The notes under the pieces: generated by a model
The model's input: only the letters and a program-made list of their open reading frames with translations
Told to the model about the DNA's origin: nothing
Database searches by the model: none
In this document: positions 23,601-34,249 of the stretch, one piece after another
How the letters are laid out: each line of letters starts with the position of its first letter
How positions within the stretch are numbered: position 1 is the stretch's first letter
Program-made: the position numbers and the translations under genes
NCBI GenBank assembly: GCA_010645155.1
Contig: CM021316.1
Coordinates: 1,778,755 to 1,842,754, forward strand
DNA length: 64,000 nucleotides
Origin: Tigriopus japonicus
Lineage: Eukaryota > Arthropoda > Copepoda > Harpacticoida > Harpacticidae
Direction of reading: 5' to 3'

Positions 23601-26600
23601 ATGCCTCTGGAGCTTCATAGATCATACAGGATTGTTATTGGTCTTGGCTCTTCATTCCCTGTATGCATAATTAAGCTCTCAATCTAGTCACCCTTAGGTG
23701 TACAGTTCCCAAACAATCTCAGTCGTCGCATCAAAAAGGAACAAAGGAATCGAGTTCGATCCGGTTTGTAGACCTTTTGAGTGGTGCCAAACTCATATTG
23801 AGTCAAGAATCGAGAATGGAAACAAATGACCTTGCAATCACACCCATATCCGCTCGATCATAGATAGCAAAAACGTGAGTCAAGATCAAACCAAAGAGAA
23901 AGATGGTGCCCACTTTCTCACCACACGCCAACGAACTCTTGGTGGACAGTAAAGAGCTTGAAGAAGGCTCCTATAACTTCCAATTCAGTGGGCGATTGGT
24001 CTTGCAGTCTACCACTAAACAGGGAAGGCACTCACAACCTTCCCCAGGCTAGTTGGCCAAACTGGAAGTTGGGGTCCATCATCAAACCATTCAAGTTCAT
24101 TCTATGGAAGAGACCGTTCCATTGAACCAAAAAAACCGAAGTCGAAAATTGGAGAAAGAAGGGTATTTGCTCACCACTTGAATTTGGACCAGAAGCAAAA
24201 AGGTCCAATTTGAAAAAAAGTTCTGCTCCAACTGCCAAACCTTGTTCCTTCCAAATGCAAATTCCCTCTGAAAAGAAACTTCCACCACCCAGTCTATGAG
24301 TGAATAGGGAATGTCCTCAATTACAAACTTTTTCATACTCCATCTTCCTCCGTTTTGCTTATTCCTACCAGTCTTCCATCTTCTACTACTTTCTATTTAC
24401 AAAGCTCCTACATCATTCCAACCCACACAGAGTGAGTCAAATTCTGAGGCCCTAATATCTACGTTGAGCTCTTCAGCCTTCTAATTTCCAATTACTATTT
24501 AGCATGCAAGGTCACAAGTTTTTTCCCTACACGTTCCCCCCTAGCTCAACCAAATCTAATCAAGATTACAACCTACCTCTCCTAAATCAAGGGCTCAGCC
24601 ATTCAAAGGCAGTGTAACTTCACCATGGACCTTAAAGCTGAATCCGTTTAGAATTGAAGCCATACACTCTAAAAATCCATAATGAAGACCTAGAAATCCA
24701 GCAAAGGCTATGAAGTGTCTCAAAACGCAGGTGATGGATAGCGAGGGTTCCTTAAACTAGCTGAAGAGTCCCCTGTGCCAACGTAAAGGCTGATGCGACC
24801 ACCTTCTCCCTCATCTAGCTGAGTTCCTTGCATCTACTTGAGAACCCAATGATAAGCAAGGGATCCCTCTGAAACCGAATCCAGGGAGAGCTTCAAACAG
24901 CAACAAGTTCAAAAATTTACTCTCAAACCAGGGTGACGAGGGTTAAAGATAATTGACTTGTAATACGAACTCCTCTTCTCAAAGTCATCGATCTTTCGGT
25001 CCCCTTTCCTCTCATAAACCATTGCAATCTTTGAATGGAAGACTTTAGATAGAACGTTTCGATTCAAGCAACCTACCTGGGTAGTATGATGGTTCGATTG
25101 GAGTTGGGGAGAAACGTTATTGGCACACTCACTCGAGAATTGTGCCAATAGGCACAGCCTTGATCCAGGTCTTAGATTTTGCTCACCCTAAATATGAAAA
25201 ACACATACCAGGTCCCAGGAACAGGAGAGTGAAGCTTTTGGGTGTGAGCAAGAGAGAGACGGTGAGCAGACTGGATGTTTTTGAGCTCCTGGTCGTGTGT
25301 CGTGCCCGCTTGTTCCACTTCTCCTCGGAAAGGAGAGAAAATTGGTTTGGAACTCGCTTCAGTCTTCCTGTTGTTGAAGGAAGATAGGGAACGAAGCAAG
25401 CGGCGGATCTCCCTTCCTCTCTCTCTCTCTTTTTCTCTCTTCCATCCATAATCGCACAAAGGTGTGGAGCTTGGAAATTGGAACCAATATTTCGAATATT
25501 CAACCACCATCAATTTCCCTATATTTTCAGCATGATGAAGGAGAGCATGACGTTGATGCCAAATACCTACGTCGGAGAATACCATATCATCCAACACAAG
25601 CAAAATAAATATAGGTTGCGTGAAGTGAAGGTTGTAAAAGGCAAATTAGATTTTCCAACCAATGCAATTAAATTTTAATCTATAATCTCGCAGCAACCAT
25701 GTACAGATTAAAGCCAATAACTTTGTAGTAAAAACGGCAGAATTTGGCATTTGTCCCATGTTGTCTTGAATTATTCCCTTAAGCGATGGGGGAAACGTTT
25801 AATTGAGTTGGAACATAAAGCATGAGAGGAAAAATTTCGCAACTTCCCAGTGCCCACTATACCAACGTTGATGTCAAGCTAAAATTTAACTTGAAAACTT
25901 GGTCAGAAAATCTGAATCGAGATGATTTTCACTAACAAGTAACTGTTTCCTGAAATTTGGTGTGGATTTGAACGCTAAACGAAGAAGTTCTGTGATTGTT
26001 TTATCATTTTTGTTTTTTGGTTGTGTAGAAGTAGTTTAAGAAATTCATTAAATAGGAACTGTATCAAACTACATAAAAACATCTAAAACAATATTTCTGC
26101 GTTTCTTGCTATTTTTGAGCGTCAAAGTGGGTAAAATATTCCTTTAGAACCTTGAAATGGCCATGGGTTTCACCTTTTTTTACGAAGTACTGTTAAAGAC
26201 GAGTTATAGAAGCACCTAACAAAACATTATATTTGTCATGAAAGTCAGAACAAAGATGGGCGCATTCACTACCTTCTTTCTCAAGATTTGTGGTTCATAT
26301 TTCGCGTCTGTTTCTTGATCTCTGCAAGATTCTAAAACCCTTGAGAGAGAAAGCCCTATCCAATTTTCCCTCTCTTTTTCGTACAGCAGAGGGAAGAAAG
26401 CTCGACGGAACCCAAGTTTAGCCGGGGACTTGTGTCATATTACAATATGTGGAACAGAGGGAACAGGCTGAAGGAGGCCAAAGTGAAAGCTCTCTCGCTT
26501 CCAGGGTGATTTGTTCCATAAGAAAAGTTTTCGATTGCCACACTGTACTACCCAAGTTGTCAAGGGTCTAAGTTGGGTACGGATGAGCAGGTTGAAACAC

Positions 26601-26787
26601 TTCCAATGGTTTTTCAAAGGGCTCAAGGACCAACCGGGTAGGTTTGAACATCTTCCGACCGATTTTTCATTTTTAAATCCATTTTTTTGTCCTGGCAGGT
26701 GACTTGGAAGCATTATCTGTGTTGTAAGACTGCGATAGGATCGCCAAAATTCTCGTCGAGGACAAGTTTTTCCACCTGGTAGGCGCC
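17639..26787. other. 9-kb stretch without recognisable genes
   Basis: No frame in this interval matches a known protein, and none is supported by splice sites and phase together. It looks less AT-rich than the rest of the window and I found no transposon ends in it. A CT microsatellite lies at about 25411-25440 and a GAAGAAG-rich patch at about 23472-23500. It should contain the promoter of the GT31 gene at its right end and probably the 5' exon(s) of the membrane-protein gene at its left end. Confidence 0.5.
25411..25440. repeat. CT microsatellite
   Basis: A short run of CT dinucleotides interrupted by TTTT, visible directly. Confidence 0.7.
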
Positions 26788-28708
26788 ATGTTGCGCCGGA
26801 ACAGGTTTGGGTTCCGAATGAGACGTCGGAGCTTTTCTAATCGCTTGCTCCAGGTCCTGGTGGTTCTTTCCGTCTTGATTCTCTTTGTCTATTTCTTACT
26901 CTACGCTTTGAGATTGGGTAATGACAGCTTGGGACCCGATTATTCATGGTTGAAGACCCGGAATATGAGCCACTTTATCTTACCGGAAGAAGACACAACC
27001 ATTCTGGAGCCACGTGTCAATCAGTGTTCAGCAACTGAGAAACTGCGTTTGGTTATGTTCATTCATTCTGTGCCAGGACATTTCCAAGCTCGACGAGTCA
27101 TCCGGAAGACCTGGCTTAAGGAAATGTTGGGCTACCCAGGGGTCAAAGGCTACTTTCTTCTGGGTCTGGCCGAATCGGAAAAGGAACAGGTCAGCTTGCT
27201 CGTTAGCAAACCTCAGGGTTGCCATGATTTTGTTTTCATTAGTACCAATATCGGAAATGAGTACTGTTAATGGGAACCAGGCCTTGAGTGTTGACATTTT
27301 TGACTTGAAGTTCGTGTATTTCACCCACCATAACCTTTTGCTGTGGTAGGGTTTTTGACTCAAAAATCTAAACAAGTACCAATTTGGCAACACAAGGCCA
27401 AACGTCAGGCTTGATTCCCATCGCTGATGAGTACACACCACTTCGTCCATTAGAATTGAGACGGATATTTATAGCTACAAACTGACCCATAATCCTTTAT
27501 TGTGGGCTAATCTTGCCTTTGAATATTTAGATGGGATGGGACAATACAAAATGAGGCTTAATCTTCAATATAGCTCTCCTTGGGCCTTGATCACGACTTG
27601 AAACTTCTTGATGGCGGAGGCTGTACCGGCAGATATCTTGTCTGGAGTAATTTAGGTCCATGCCGGTGGATCATGTTCCAAAGACTATGGGGTTCAAGTC
27701 TGTGAGAAAAGTGGCCAGAGGTCCTTCGATTTCAGGCCATGTCTTGGCATAATTCTTGAACAAGTCTTTTAGTGTGGGAACTGATCTTCCTGATATATTT
27801 TTTCACTTATTTCGTGATTTGAAACCAGAAAATCGAAGACAAGCAGAAGAAAAGCAAGAATTTTACCTCCAGTCTTAAACTTTAAATTCTGTTTTTTTTT
27901 GGATTTATAGATTGACATAGTAAAGGAGCATGGGCTTCACGATGACATCGTTCAACACAACTTCATCGATACGTACGTCAATCTCACGCTGAAAACCACG
28001 TTCATGCTGAAATGGCTCACTTCAAACGACTGCCATCAATCAAAATTTGTGATGAAACTCGACGAGGACTCGTTCATCAACCCTGCCAAGATGTGGGATA
28101 GTCTTGAACACGCCTTACTCCACACGGCCACTGCCAAATCCTTGATCAACTACCTCCCACCCACTGCAAAAACCACCACCACCAATAACAAGAACAGCAA
28201 CCAGCCAGCCAACGCCAAAGAGCACTTTATCGCCGAAAGTGTGGACTATCTCTTGCTCGGACACGTCTTCCAAACTGTCCCCATTCGGGATCCCGCCAAC
28301 CGATGGTATTTGCCATCGCGATTCTACCCTCTAAACATATTCCCCAAGTTCCTTAGTGGAACAGGGTATGTGTTCAGTAACAGTATTAGCCAAATGCTTT
28401 ACCAATGTGCCCTCAAAAGTCCATTCATCAACTTGGAGGATGTTTTCCTAACTGGATTGTGTGCCACCACGCAAATGGGCTTCAAATTCACGCATCATCC
28501 GGGCTTTTGGCCTTCCAAGCCTTCTATTGGGCCGAATTATGTGTGTTATTACAAGACTTTTCCTTTGGTTCATTCACTGATGCCCGATGAAATGGAGGAG
28601 ATGTGGGTGAAAATCAAGGACGATCACAACTGTGAGACGTTCTATTTTGCGTTTGTTCAGTACGCTACAAGCTTTGTAGACTTGTTCAGAAATTTATTCA
28701 GACTGTGA
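26788..28708 (+). CDS. beta-1,3-galactosyltransferase-like enzyme, GT31 family (2 exons)
   Basis: Exons 26788-27189 and 27911-28708 join in phase 0 to 399 residues. A basic N-terminus (MLRRNRFGFRMRRRSFSNRL) and one membrane anchor at about residues 20-43 make it a type II Golgi enzyme. GT31 signatures appear in order: RRVIRKTW, GYFLLGLAE, then across the junction DDIVQHNFIDTYVNLTLKT, the metal-binding segment KLDEDSFIN, GTGYVFS and EDVFLTGLCA. The family transfers galactose or N-acetylglucosamine in beta-1,3 linkage from UDP-sugars in the Golgi lumen. The usual DDD box reads DED here, which keeps the outer aspartates. The acceptor sugar cannot be told from sequence. Its 3' end faces PEX3 only 180 bp away. 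Confidence 0.9.
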
Positions 28709-28792
28709 TGCCAATTTTTTCTCTTCTCATCGATCGACAACGACGACAGCTCAATAATCATTGGTTAGCTTCCAATTTTGACTCCCTAGGAC

Positions 28793-28798
28793 AATAAA
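28793..28798 (+). terminator. polyadenylation signal of the GT31 gene
   Basis: AATAAA 85 bp after the stop codon. Confidence 0.6.
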
Positions 28799-28849
28799 TT
28801 TGTATATCCTTAAAGGTTGGGACTTGAAATAAGTAGTGTTATTACAATA

Positions 28850-28855
28850 TTTATT
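28850..28855 (-). terminator. polyadenylation signal of PEX3
   Basis: AATAAA on the minus strand, about 35 bp after the PEX3 stop. Together with the GT31 signal on the other strand it makes the two 3' ends meet or overlap. Confidence 0.6.
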
Positions 28856-28888
28856 CATGTCAAACAAGAAAGCTGAATGAATCCTATA

Positions 28889-29944
28889 TCAAAATGGCCA
28901 AAGATTTGAAAGGGAAGGCTCGGCAATTGCGTCTGAAGGAGCTTGACAGAAAGATTCATAGATATTGGCAGAATACTCTCTGATAATGGGATGTTTGGTG
29001 AGTGAATGGAGCATGGAAGAATATATTGTTGAAGATTGCTTGAGAATAGGAATCAATTTAGCCACTGGAAGACTTACTTCGGATCGCAAACCGTTTTCTT
29101 TAAAAGATTCTTGGGCTGAATAGTATTCAGCCAGAAAATCGAAAAGACACGAATGACTCGCTTGAAGACCGATTCGGAAGATTTTACCATAATCCTCGTG
29201 CTCCAAAAGATCCGACATATTATTGATCAACTCATCCAGCATCATGTTCTCCTCCAGGTTTAGAGGTTGATGGATTTGACTATCTGGAGCAATCAAAAGT
29301 TGCTGGAACTCGTTCAAGTCCAATTGCAAAAGAGTGGTTTGGAAGAAGGCTTCCAATTGTGTGATGGTGAATTTCTCTTTCAAACTCAGCTTTTGGAGGC
29401 TGTCCAATTGGTCGAGAATGCGTTCACAAATTTTGGGAACACTGAAGGACAAGTAATTTTGACTCAAGGCCATAAACCGTTCTTGTAATCGGGATGATAA
29501 CACTTGGGATTGTCGTTTGATATAAAGGATCCCACTTAAGATGTTTAGTTGTAACTTGAGCAAAAGAACCAATTGAGTTCCAGTGATAATCATGGCAAGA
29601 GCTCGAGCAAATGACAAGACCTTCAGCTCGTTCCACAATAGGATCTTGTTTCCTTCTTGATTTTTGATCTTTTCCAAAATGGGTTCAGTGTCCAAGTTGT
29701 CTTCAATAGTCTTGATCAAGGTTGGAAAAAGAGACTTTAAGGTCACATTAGAAGTCTTCTCCGTGTTCTCGTAATGGTGTTGCTTTTTGATTTGTTCCAA
29801 CATTTTGATGGTTTCTTCTTCCTGCCACTGTTTGAACTTGGTTTCGGCCAATTTTCCGGCCAAAACCAATCCACCCGTGATTGCACTCACAGCCACTATT
29901 TTCGTCTTGTGTCTTCGCACAAATTGCCAAGCCTTCCCGAACAT
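28889..29944 (-). CDS. PEX3: PEX3, peroxisomal membrane biogenesis factor
   Basis: A single-exon frame of 351 residues (human PEX3 is 373). The N-terminus MFGKAWQFVRRHKTK followed by the membrane segment IVAVSAITGGLVLAGKLA matches the PEX3 peroxisomal-targeting anchor. Further family features are the HYENTEKTSNVTLKSLFPTL block, the LLLKLQLNILSGILYI segment and, near the C-terminus, SLPVAKLIPIL and YSANIYESF. PEX3 sits in the peroxisomal and ER membrane and docks PEX19 to insert peroxisomal membrane proteins. The ATG lies only 20 bp after the TIM8 stop codon on the same strand, with no room for a separate conventional promoter outside the TIM8 gene. Confidence 0.93.
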   Translation of the reverse strand: MFGKAWQFVRRHKTKIVAVSAITGGLVLAGKLAETKFKQWQEEETIKMLEQIKKQHHYENTEKTSNVTLKSLFPTLIKTIEDNLDTEPILEKIKNQEGNKILLWNELKVLSFARALAMIITGTQLVLLLKLQLNILSGILYIKRQSQVLSSRLQERFMALSQNYLSFSVPKICERILDQLDSLQKLSLKEKFTITQLEAFFQTTLLQLDLNEFQQLLIAPDSQIHQPLNLEENMMLDELINNMSDLLEHEDYGKIFRIGLQASHSCLFDFLAEYYSAQESFKENGLRSEVSLPVAKLIPILKQSSTIYSSMLHSLTKHPIIREYSANIYESFCQAPSDAIAEPSLSNLWPF

Positions 29945-29964
29945 TTTTCTATTTGGACCTGATC

Positions 29965-32460
29965 CTATTCCAAAGACATTGAATCGTGGTTATTGAGCAT
30001 TTCCGTGGCTTTTTTCTCCAAACGCTCGGTGATGAGGATGTTTGCATCCAAGAATCGACTGACACAGTTCTTCAGACAGCTTTCTGTCCTGGAATCTAAT
30101 TTATGGGAGGGCTTATCCATGCAAGTATCCCAACACTTTTCATTCAATTCGTGAATGATGTTCTGCAATGGAAAGAAAGAGATGGTTGTGAGTGTGATGT
30201 GAATCCGGTTTTTGACCTGCTCTAGTGGCAAACACCTGGACTAAAAAGCACGCTCAACGTTGGAAACACGTTGTTCAAGAAGAAGGTAGCCTTATCTCTT
30301 AAGAAGAACATTGTGAATTGCCATCGAGGGGAAAGCAAATATTGAATTGCTTCATGAGTGGACTCAAGTTTTGCAATGACCTTTGAAACCTTTGATCCTG
30401 CCAACGATTTAGTCTAAAACAAATATCATTTCCAATAATTGTACTACTCGCATTGGACGTCATCTGTTAAAAATAAAATCTGAAAAAAACCCTGATAAAT
30501 TCTTCATGGTTAGAGGTTGAAATACGTGAAGTATTTTAATCAATAATCAAGTAGCGAAATAATTTGGTCACCAAAAGCCGCAACTAGTTCAAAATATTTT
30601 GGCACAGTAAATCTGTCACCAATGGGACATGCACTAAGGTTGCTTAATTGTATAAATGCAAAATCGACCTTATAAATTAAATTGCTCAAATGTCCGATGT
30701 TGGATAGTCGCAAATTTGAAAAATCGGGAAACTTCAATTTCAGTCGTTTTTGGACCATATGCTATTGCAAAAACAGGACTTCAAAAACAGTGATCCAAAT
30801 ATAAGTTAAACATGCTTATTAGTTCAGTGGGTTCTAAAGAAGTATTTCAATATCTCAAACTGTTTCTCATAGAGGATGATGAAATAGTTTTCAATGTTTT
30901 TTTATGGTAATATACTGTATGATTTTACGTGTCTCATTTTCTAGTTAATAAACTGAGCATAAAATTAACCAAGTGGAAGCAGAGGTATCTCAATGTAAAA
31001 CATAGATCGTTTCCAAGGACCCAGAATCACTTTATGTGCGCCCAAATGGCTGAAAAACTTGGATTCGACAAAATGGGCAAAGCAACTCAGTATGTACAGT
31101 CAACGGCCCTGTTTCACCGCTAACGGTATAATATAAAACACTCACTTGTTCATGTCCCATTAATCGTCGAACAAAACTGGATCTTGCGTGATATGATTTA
31201 ACGAAATATGTTCTCCGCGTTTCATGCAGCTCATCCATTTTCAAAGAAAAATGTAGGTTAACTTTACAAAACCAAACTTTTAAATAGTTTTTAAATCCAC
31301 GCTGATGCTCAAGATTTCAACTCTTTAACCAGAAAAATGGCTACAGAAGGTTTCAAGCGTTTATTGTTTAGCGATTGATAGACCAAACCGATTCACTGCA
31401 ATCAATTGTTGAGTTTTTGTAATTTTAGCAATTCAGATTCAGAAAACTACCGTTTCAACTTGAGCTTTTAATTTGATGGTGGTGATAACAACGAAAACAC
31501 GTGAAACTTCAAAAATCCCAAAAATTGACGCTTCTTTCTCATTAGTTTCTTCAGTGCTTTAATCGCATCAAAAGTTTTTTGTGTTTTCTGGTATCCCCAA
31601 AACACCTGGAAGTGCTATCGAAAAATGAACAAGATTGAGAGTAAAACAAGTAAGAATTTATCAATGATCAATGGCAGGAATTACTAGTGATGTCATCATT
31701 TTTGGCGGGAAAAAAGTTCGGAAGAGGTGTGTTTCTGATGAGTGTGAAAAGGTAGCGAAAACGAAGATTTAGGCCTAGTGATTGCAAAAATTCCTTTCTC
31801 ATCTGCACAACTTGAAATTAGAATAGTAATTCTTGACATTTTTTATTAAAAAAATATGTTTTGTTGCTTTTATCTAAAATTTCGCCACATAAATTGAGAG
31901 GGTTCTTCCAAATTTTTGAATCAGGGATGCCCGACATTGAATAACAAGATGGCCAGAGGAGATCGGTTCCTGGGGCAACTAAACTTAAAAACAAATAATC
32001 TTTTTGATTGAAGGCTTTCAATTTCTCCATTGGTTTTCAAATTACTTTGCAATACGTATGTATTACACGCATTAACCATGTCATTGTTCTTAAAATGCAA
32101 CACTTTTCGAAAATCTGACCCTTGAAAACTCGGGCAATTTTTTGACAAGCCTAGACTTCTAATGGCAGTCTGTCCTCCCATGCAAGACAAAGATAATATT
32201 AAAATCGCAAGGAATAGCGAAATTGTTCATCAATCATGAAGTCATTCTGATAGAAAAAAGCACCCATTTTCAGTAGGATTTAGTCTTCAAAATGTCAGTG
32301 GACAAATAATAGTTTACAAAAACATTGCAAGAAATCCTGATTGTTTCTAAAATTAGGAGGATAAATTTGAGCCATTAGGATCAATGAGTACCTGGAACTT
32401 TTGTTTCTCCGTTTCAGCGGCAATAAACTGCTGCAAAGCGGCATCACCTCCACGATTCAT
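29965..32460 (-). CDS. TIMM8: TIM8, small Tim chaperone of the mitochondrial intermembrane space (2 exons)
   Basis: Exons 32392-32460 and 29965-30162 join in phase 0 to 88 residues. Exon 1 gives MNRGGDAALQQFIAAETEKQ then KFQ; exon 2 continues NIIHELNEKCWDTCMDKP. The twin CX3C motif (CWDTC and CLKNC, 15 residues between) is intact, as is the KLDSRTESCLKNCVSRFLDA block typical of TIM8. TIM8 partners TIM13 to carry hydrophobic precursors across the intermembrane space to the TIM22 or SAM complexes. The intron is 2.2 kb, large for this short gene, and contains dispersed repeats and two open frames on the same strand (30222-30404, 30540-30758) that I could not assign. The PEX3 ATG follows the stop by 20 bp. 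Confidence 0.92.
30880..31140. repeat. dispersed repeat family C, copy 1 (TIM8 intron)
   Basis: Shares GCAGAGGTATCT, TAATAAACT, TTTGACAAAATGG-like and AACCGT/TAACGGT-like blocks in the same order with about 39190-39440. Non-coding, boundaries approximate. Confidence 0.5.
31325..31560. repeat. dispersed repeat family B, copy 2 (TIM8 intron)
   Basis: Related to 14215-14440, with the same block order. Confidence 0.5.
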
Positions 32461-33497
32461 GGTATATTATGTTGACCTGGGAATTCCAAGTTAAACCAGT
32501 GGAATTTTTGTTTCGAGGGCTTGTGTTCTAGCAAAATGTGACTTTGTTGTGATTGTTAGTGAAAAGAGAGACCAAGATCAAAAGATCGAAACTATCTGTT
32601 CAAAATTTTCCAAAAGAAATCCCATAACTCGATGTTAAAAATCATCAGAGAATTTCATCTGACTTTTGACTGAAGGATTGGAACCTAGTTTTTCCGTGAA
32701 ATTGTAAAGAATATATTTTGAATTCAAGTACATGCAGCCACACCAAAAAGCTCAAATAGACACCCTGTTCAAGTTTAGGGTGGCCGAATCGTTATCTAAA
32801 CGAGTATCATTGCAAAGAAAAAAATATGAAATATTGCATGCTTTGGGAACCATGGAACCATCCATGATGTAGTTTCATGTAGTGATGTAGTTTGAATAAA
32901 GGTAGAAATTTAAAGCAATGGTAAATCGCTACAAATGAACGTGGTTTGTGGATTCGGGTTTAACGAAACATTGTCAACGATTCAATTTCTCCTTCTATTC
33001 TAGATAAACTCTAGACCGTATTTCGAATCAATTATGAAACGCAAAAGCTAATCTTTAAGTACCACATTTGTGTCATGTCACATTATATTTAGAAATGTAG
33101 TACAAGAAGCTTACACTAGGAGCCATTTCAAGTCATGCAAGTTTAAAAGTGGGCACGCTTATTTGGTGCAATCACAGAGTTATCGAGAGATCAGATTTGG
33201 TGTCCTGTACCAAACAGTAGTGATGGGATTCATGTACTTGAATCAAGCCTTCCACGGGAGGTTGTCAACTTGGGTCACCGATTTACTTATTTGTGAAATT
33301 GTACATCCTCCTTCAACCACTTCTCCAAAACTCGTTTTCAATATGGTGCACTTATTTGCGACCTTAACATTTGTGACTTCAGATCAGGGGTGCTTTGAGA
33401 CGCAAACTTGTTTTTTGTTGCTTAACGTTGTTTAACGCGAACAAAGCGGTATCTGTATTTTTTCGTTTTTGGGGTGGCAACCTCCCGTGGAAAGCTT
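32461..33497. other. no gene seen
   Basis: Upstream flank of TIM8, where its promoter should lie. A 121-codon frame at 33070-33435 (+) has no recognisable motif and no signal peptide, and I do not call it a gene. Confidence 0.45.
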
Positions 33498-33505
33498 GAT
33501 TCAAG

Positions 33506-34241
33506 CAGAGTTTGGTCACTTACTTGAAAAATGTAATTAATTACGATTACATTATCCGAAAATGTAATTGACTGCAATTACAATTACATGTCAATTACAA
33601 TTCTTCCGTCTCTTTCACCCTTTTGCCTATTCAAAACGATGAATAATTAACAGATCAGCCATTTTAAAAAAGCAATGCAACAACTTGCAACTTATAATGC
33701 CTGAACGGTTAAAATGAAAGAGTGATTTACAAAAACCAAAAGCTTATGAACGGCTTAAATAACAAAGTATTATGCCATGAATCACAAGGCATATTTTTCT
33801 TTTTCAGAAAACACGAACTTTGTACATATGTATCAAGTATTACGCTGGTTTAAATCTTTATATATGCACCTCATTTGTCTGCCCTTGGTTGTTAAAAGCC
33901 CTAAATCCCGACACAAAATCAGGGTTGAAAGCTCTTGTAGTTAAAAGTATCTAAACATCAAAGTTTAAGTGTGTATTGTAACAAAAGCTACCTGCTTATG
34001 GCAACACATTGGCCTCAAATTGATGACAAAATAATTGTTCTACAAGTAAAAACTGATAAATTTGTGTTATGGCTAATTTGAGGATGTAAGATTGTGAAAA
34101 GTAATTGGTAATTTGTAATTGAAAATTCGTCAATTACGTAGCCAAAAATATGATAAATTACAATTACTTGGCCAAAGAAGTAGTAAATTACAATTATTTG
34201 GTCAAAAATGTAATTGCAATTACAATCACTCCCCATCCCTG
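33506..34241. mobile_element. hAT-like non-autonomous element, copy 2
   Basis: Begins CAGAGTTTGGTCA and ends CCCCATCCCTG, the same ends as copy 1 (5169-6576). Flanked by GATTCAAG (33498-33505) and AATTCAAG (34242-34249), an 8-bp duplication with one change. The interior matches copy 1 over most of its length, including a CGTCTCTTTCACC block and a CTCATTTGTCTGCCCTTGGT block. It holds only a few TAATTACAATTAC motifs, not the long array. Confidence 0.75.
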
Positions 34242-34249
34242 AATTCAAG

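Noticed and set aside
25172..25603. 143-codon minus-strand frame
   Set aside because: Crosses a CT microsatellite, has no recognisable motif, and other frames on both strands are equally open.
33070..33435. 121-codon plus-strand open frame
   Set aside because: No signal peptide, domain or motif; codon pattern and the AT-rich setting fit chance, and it borders a hAT-like element.
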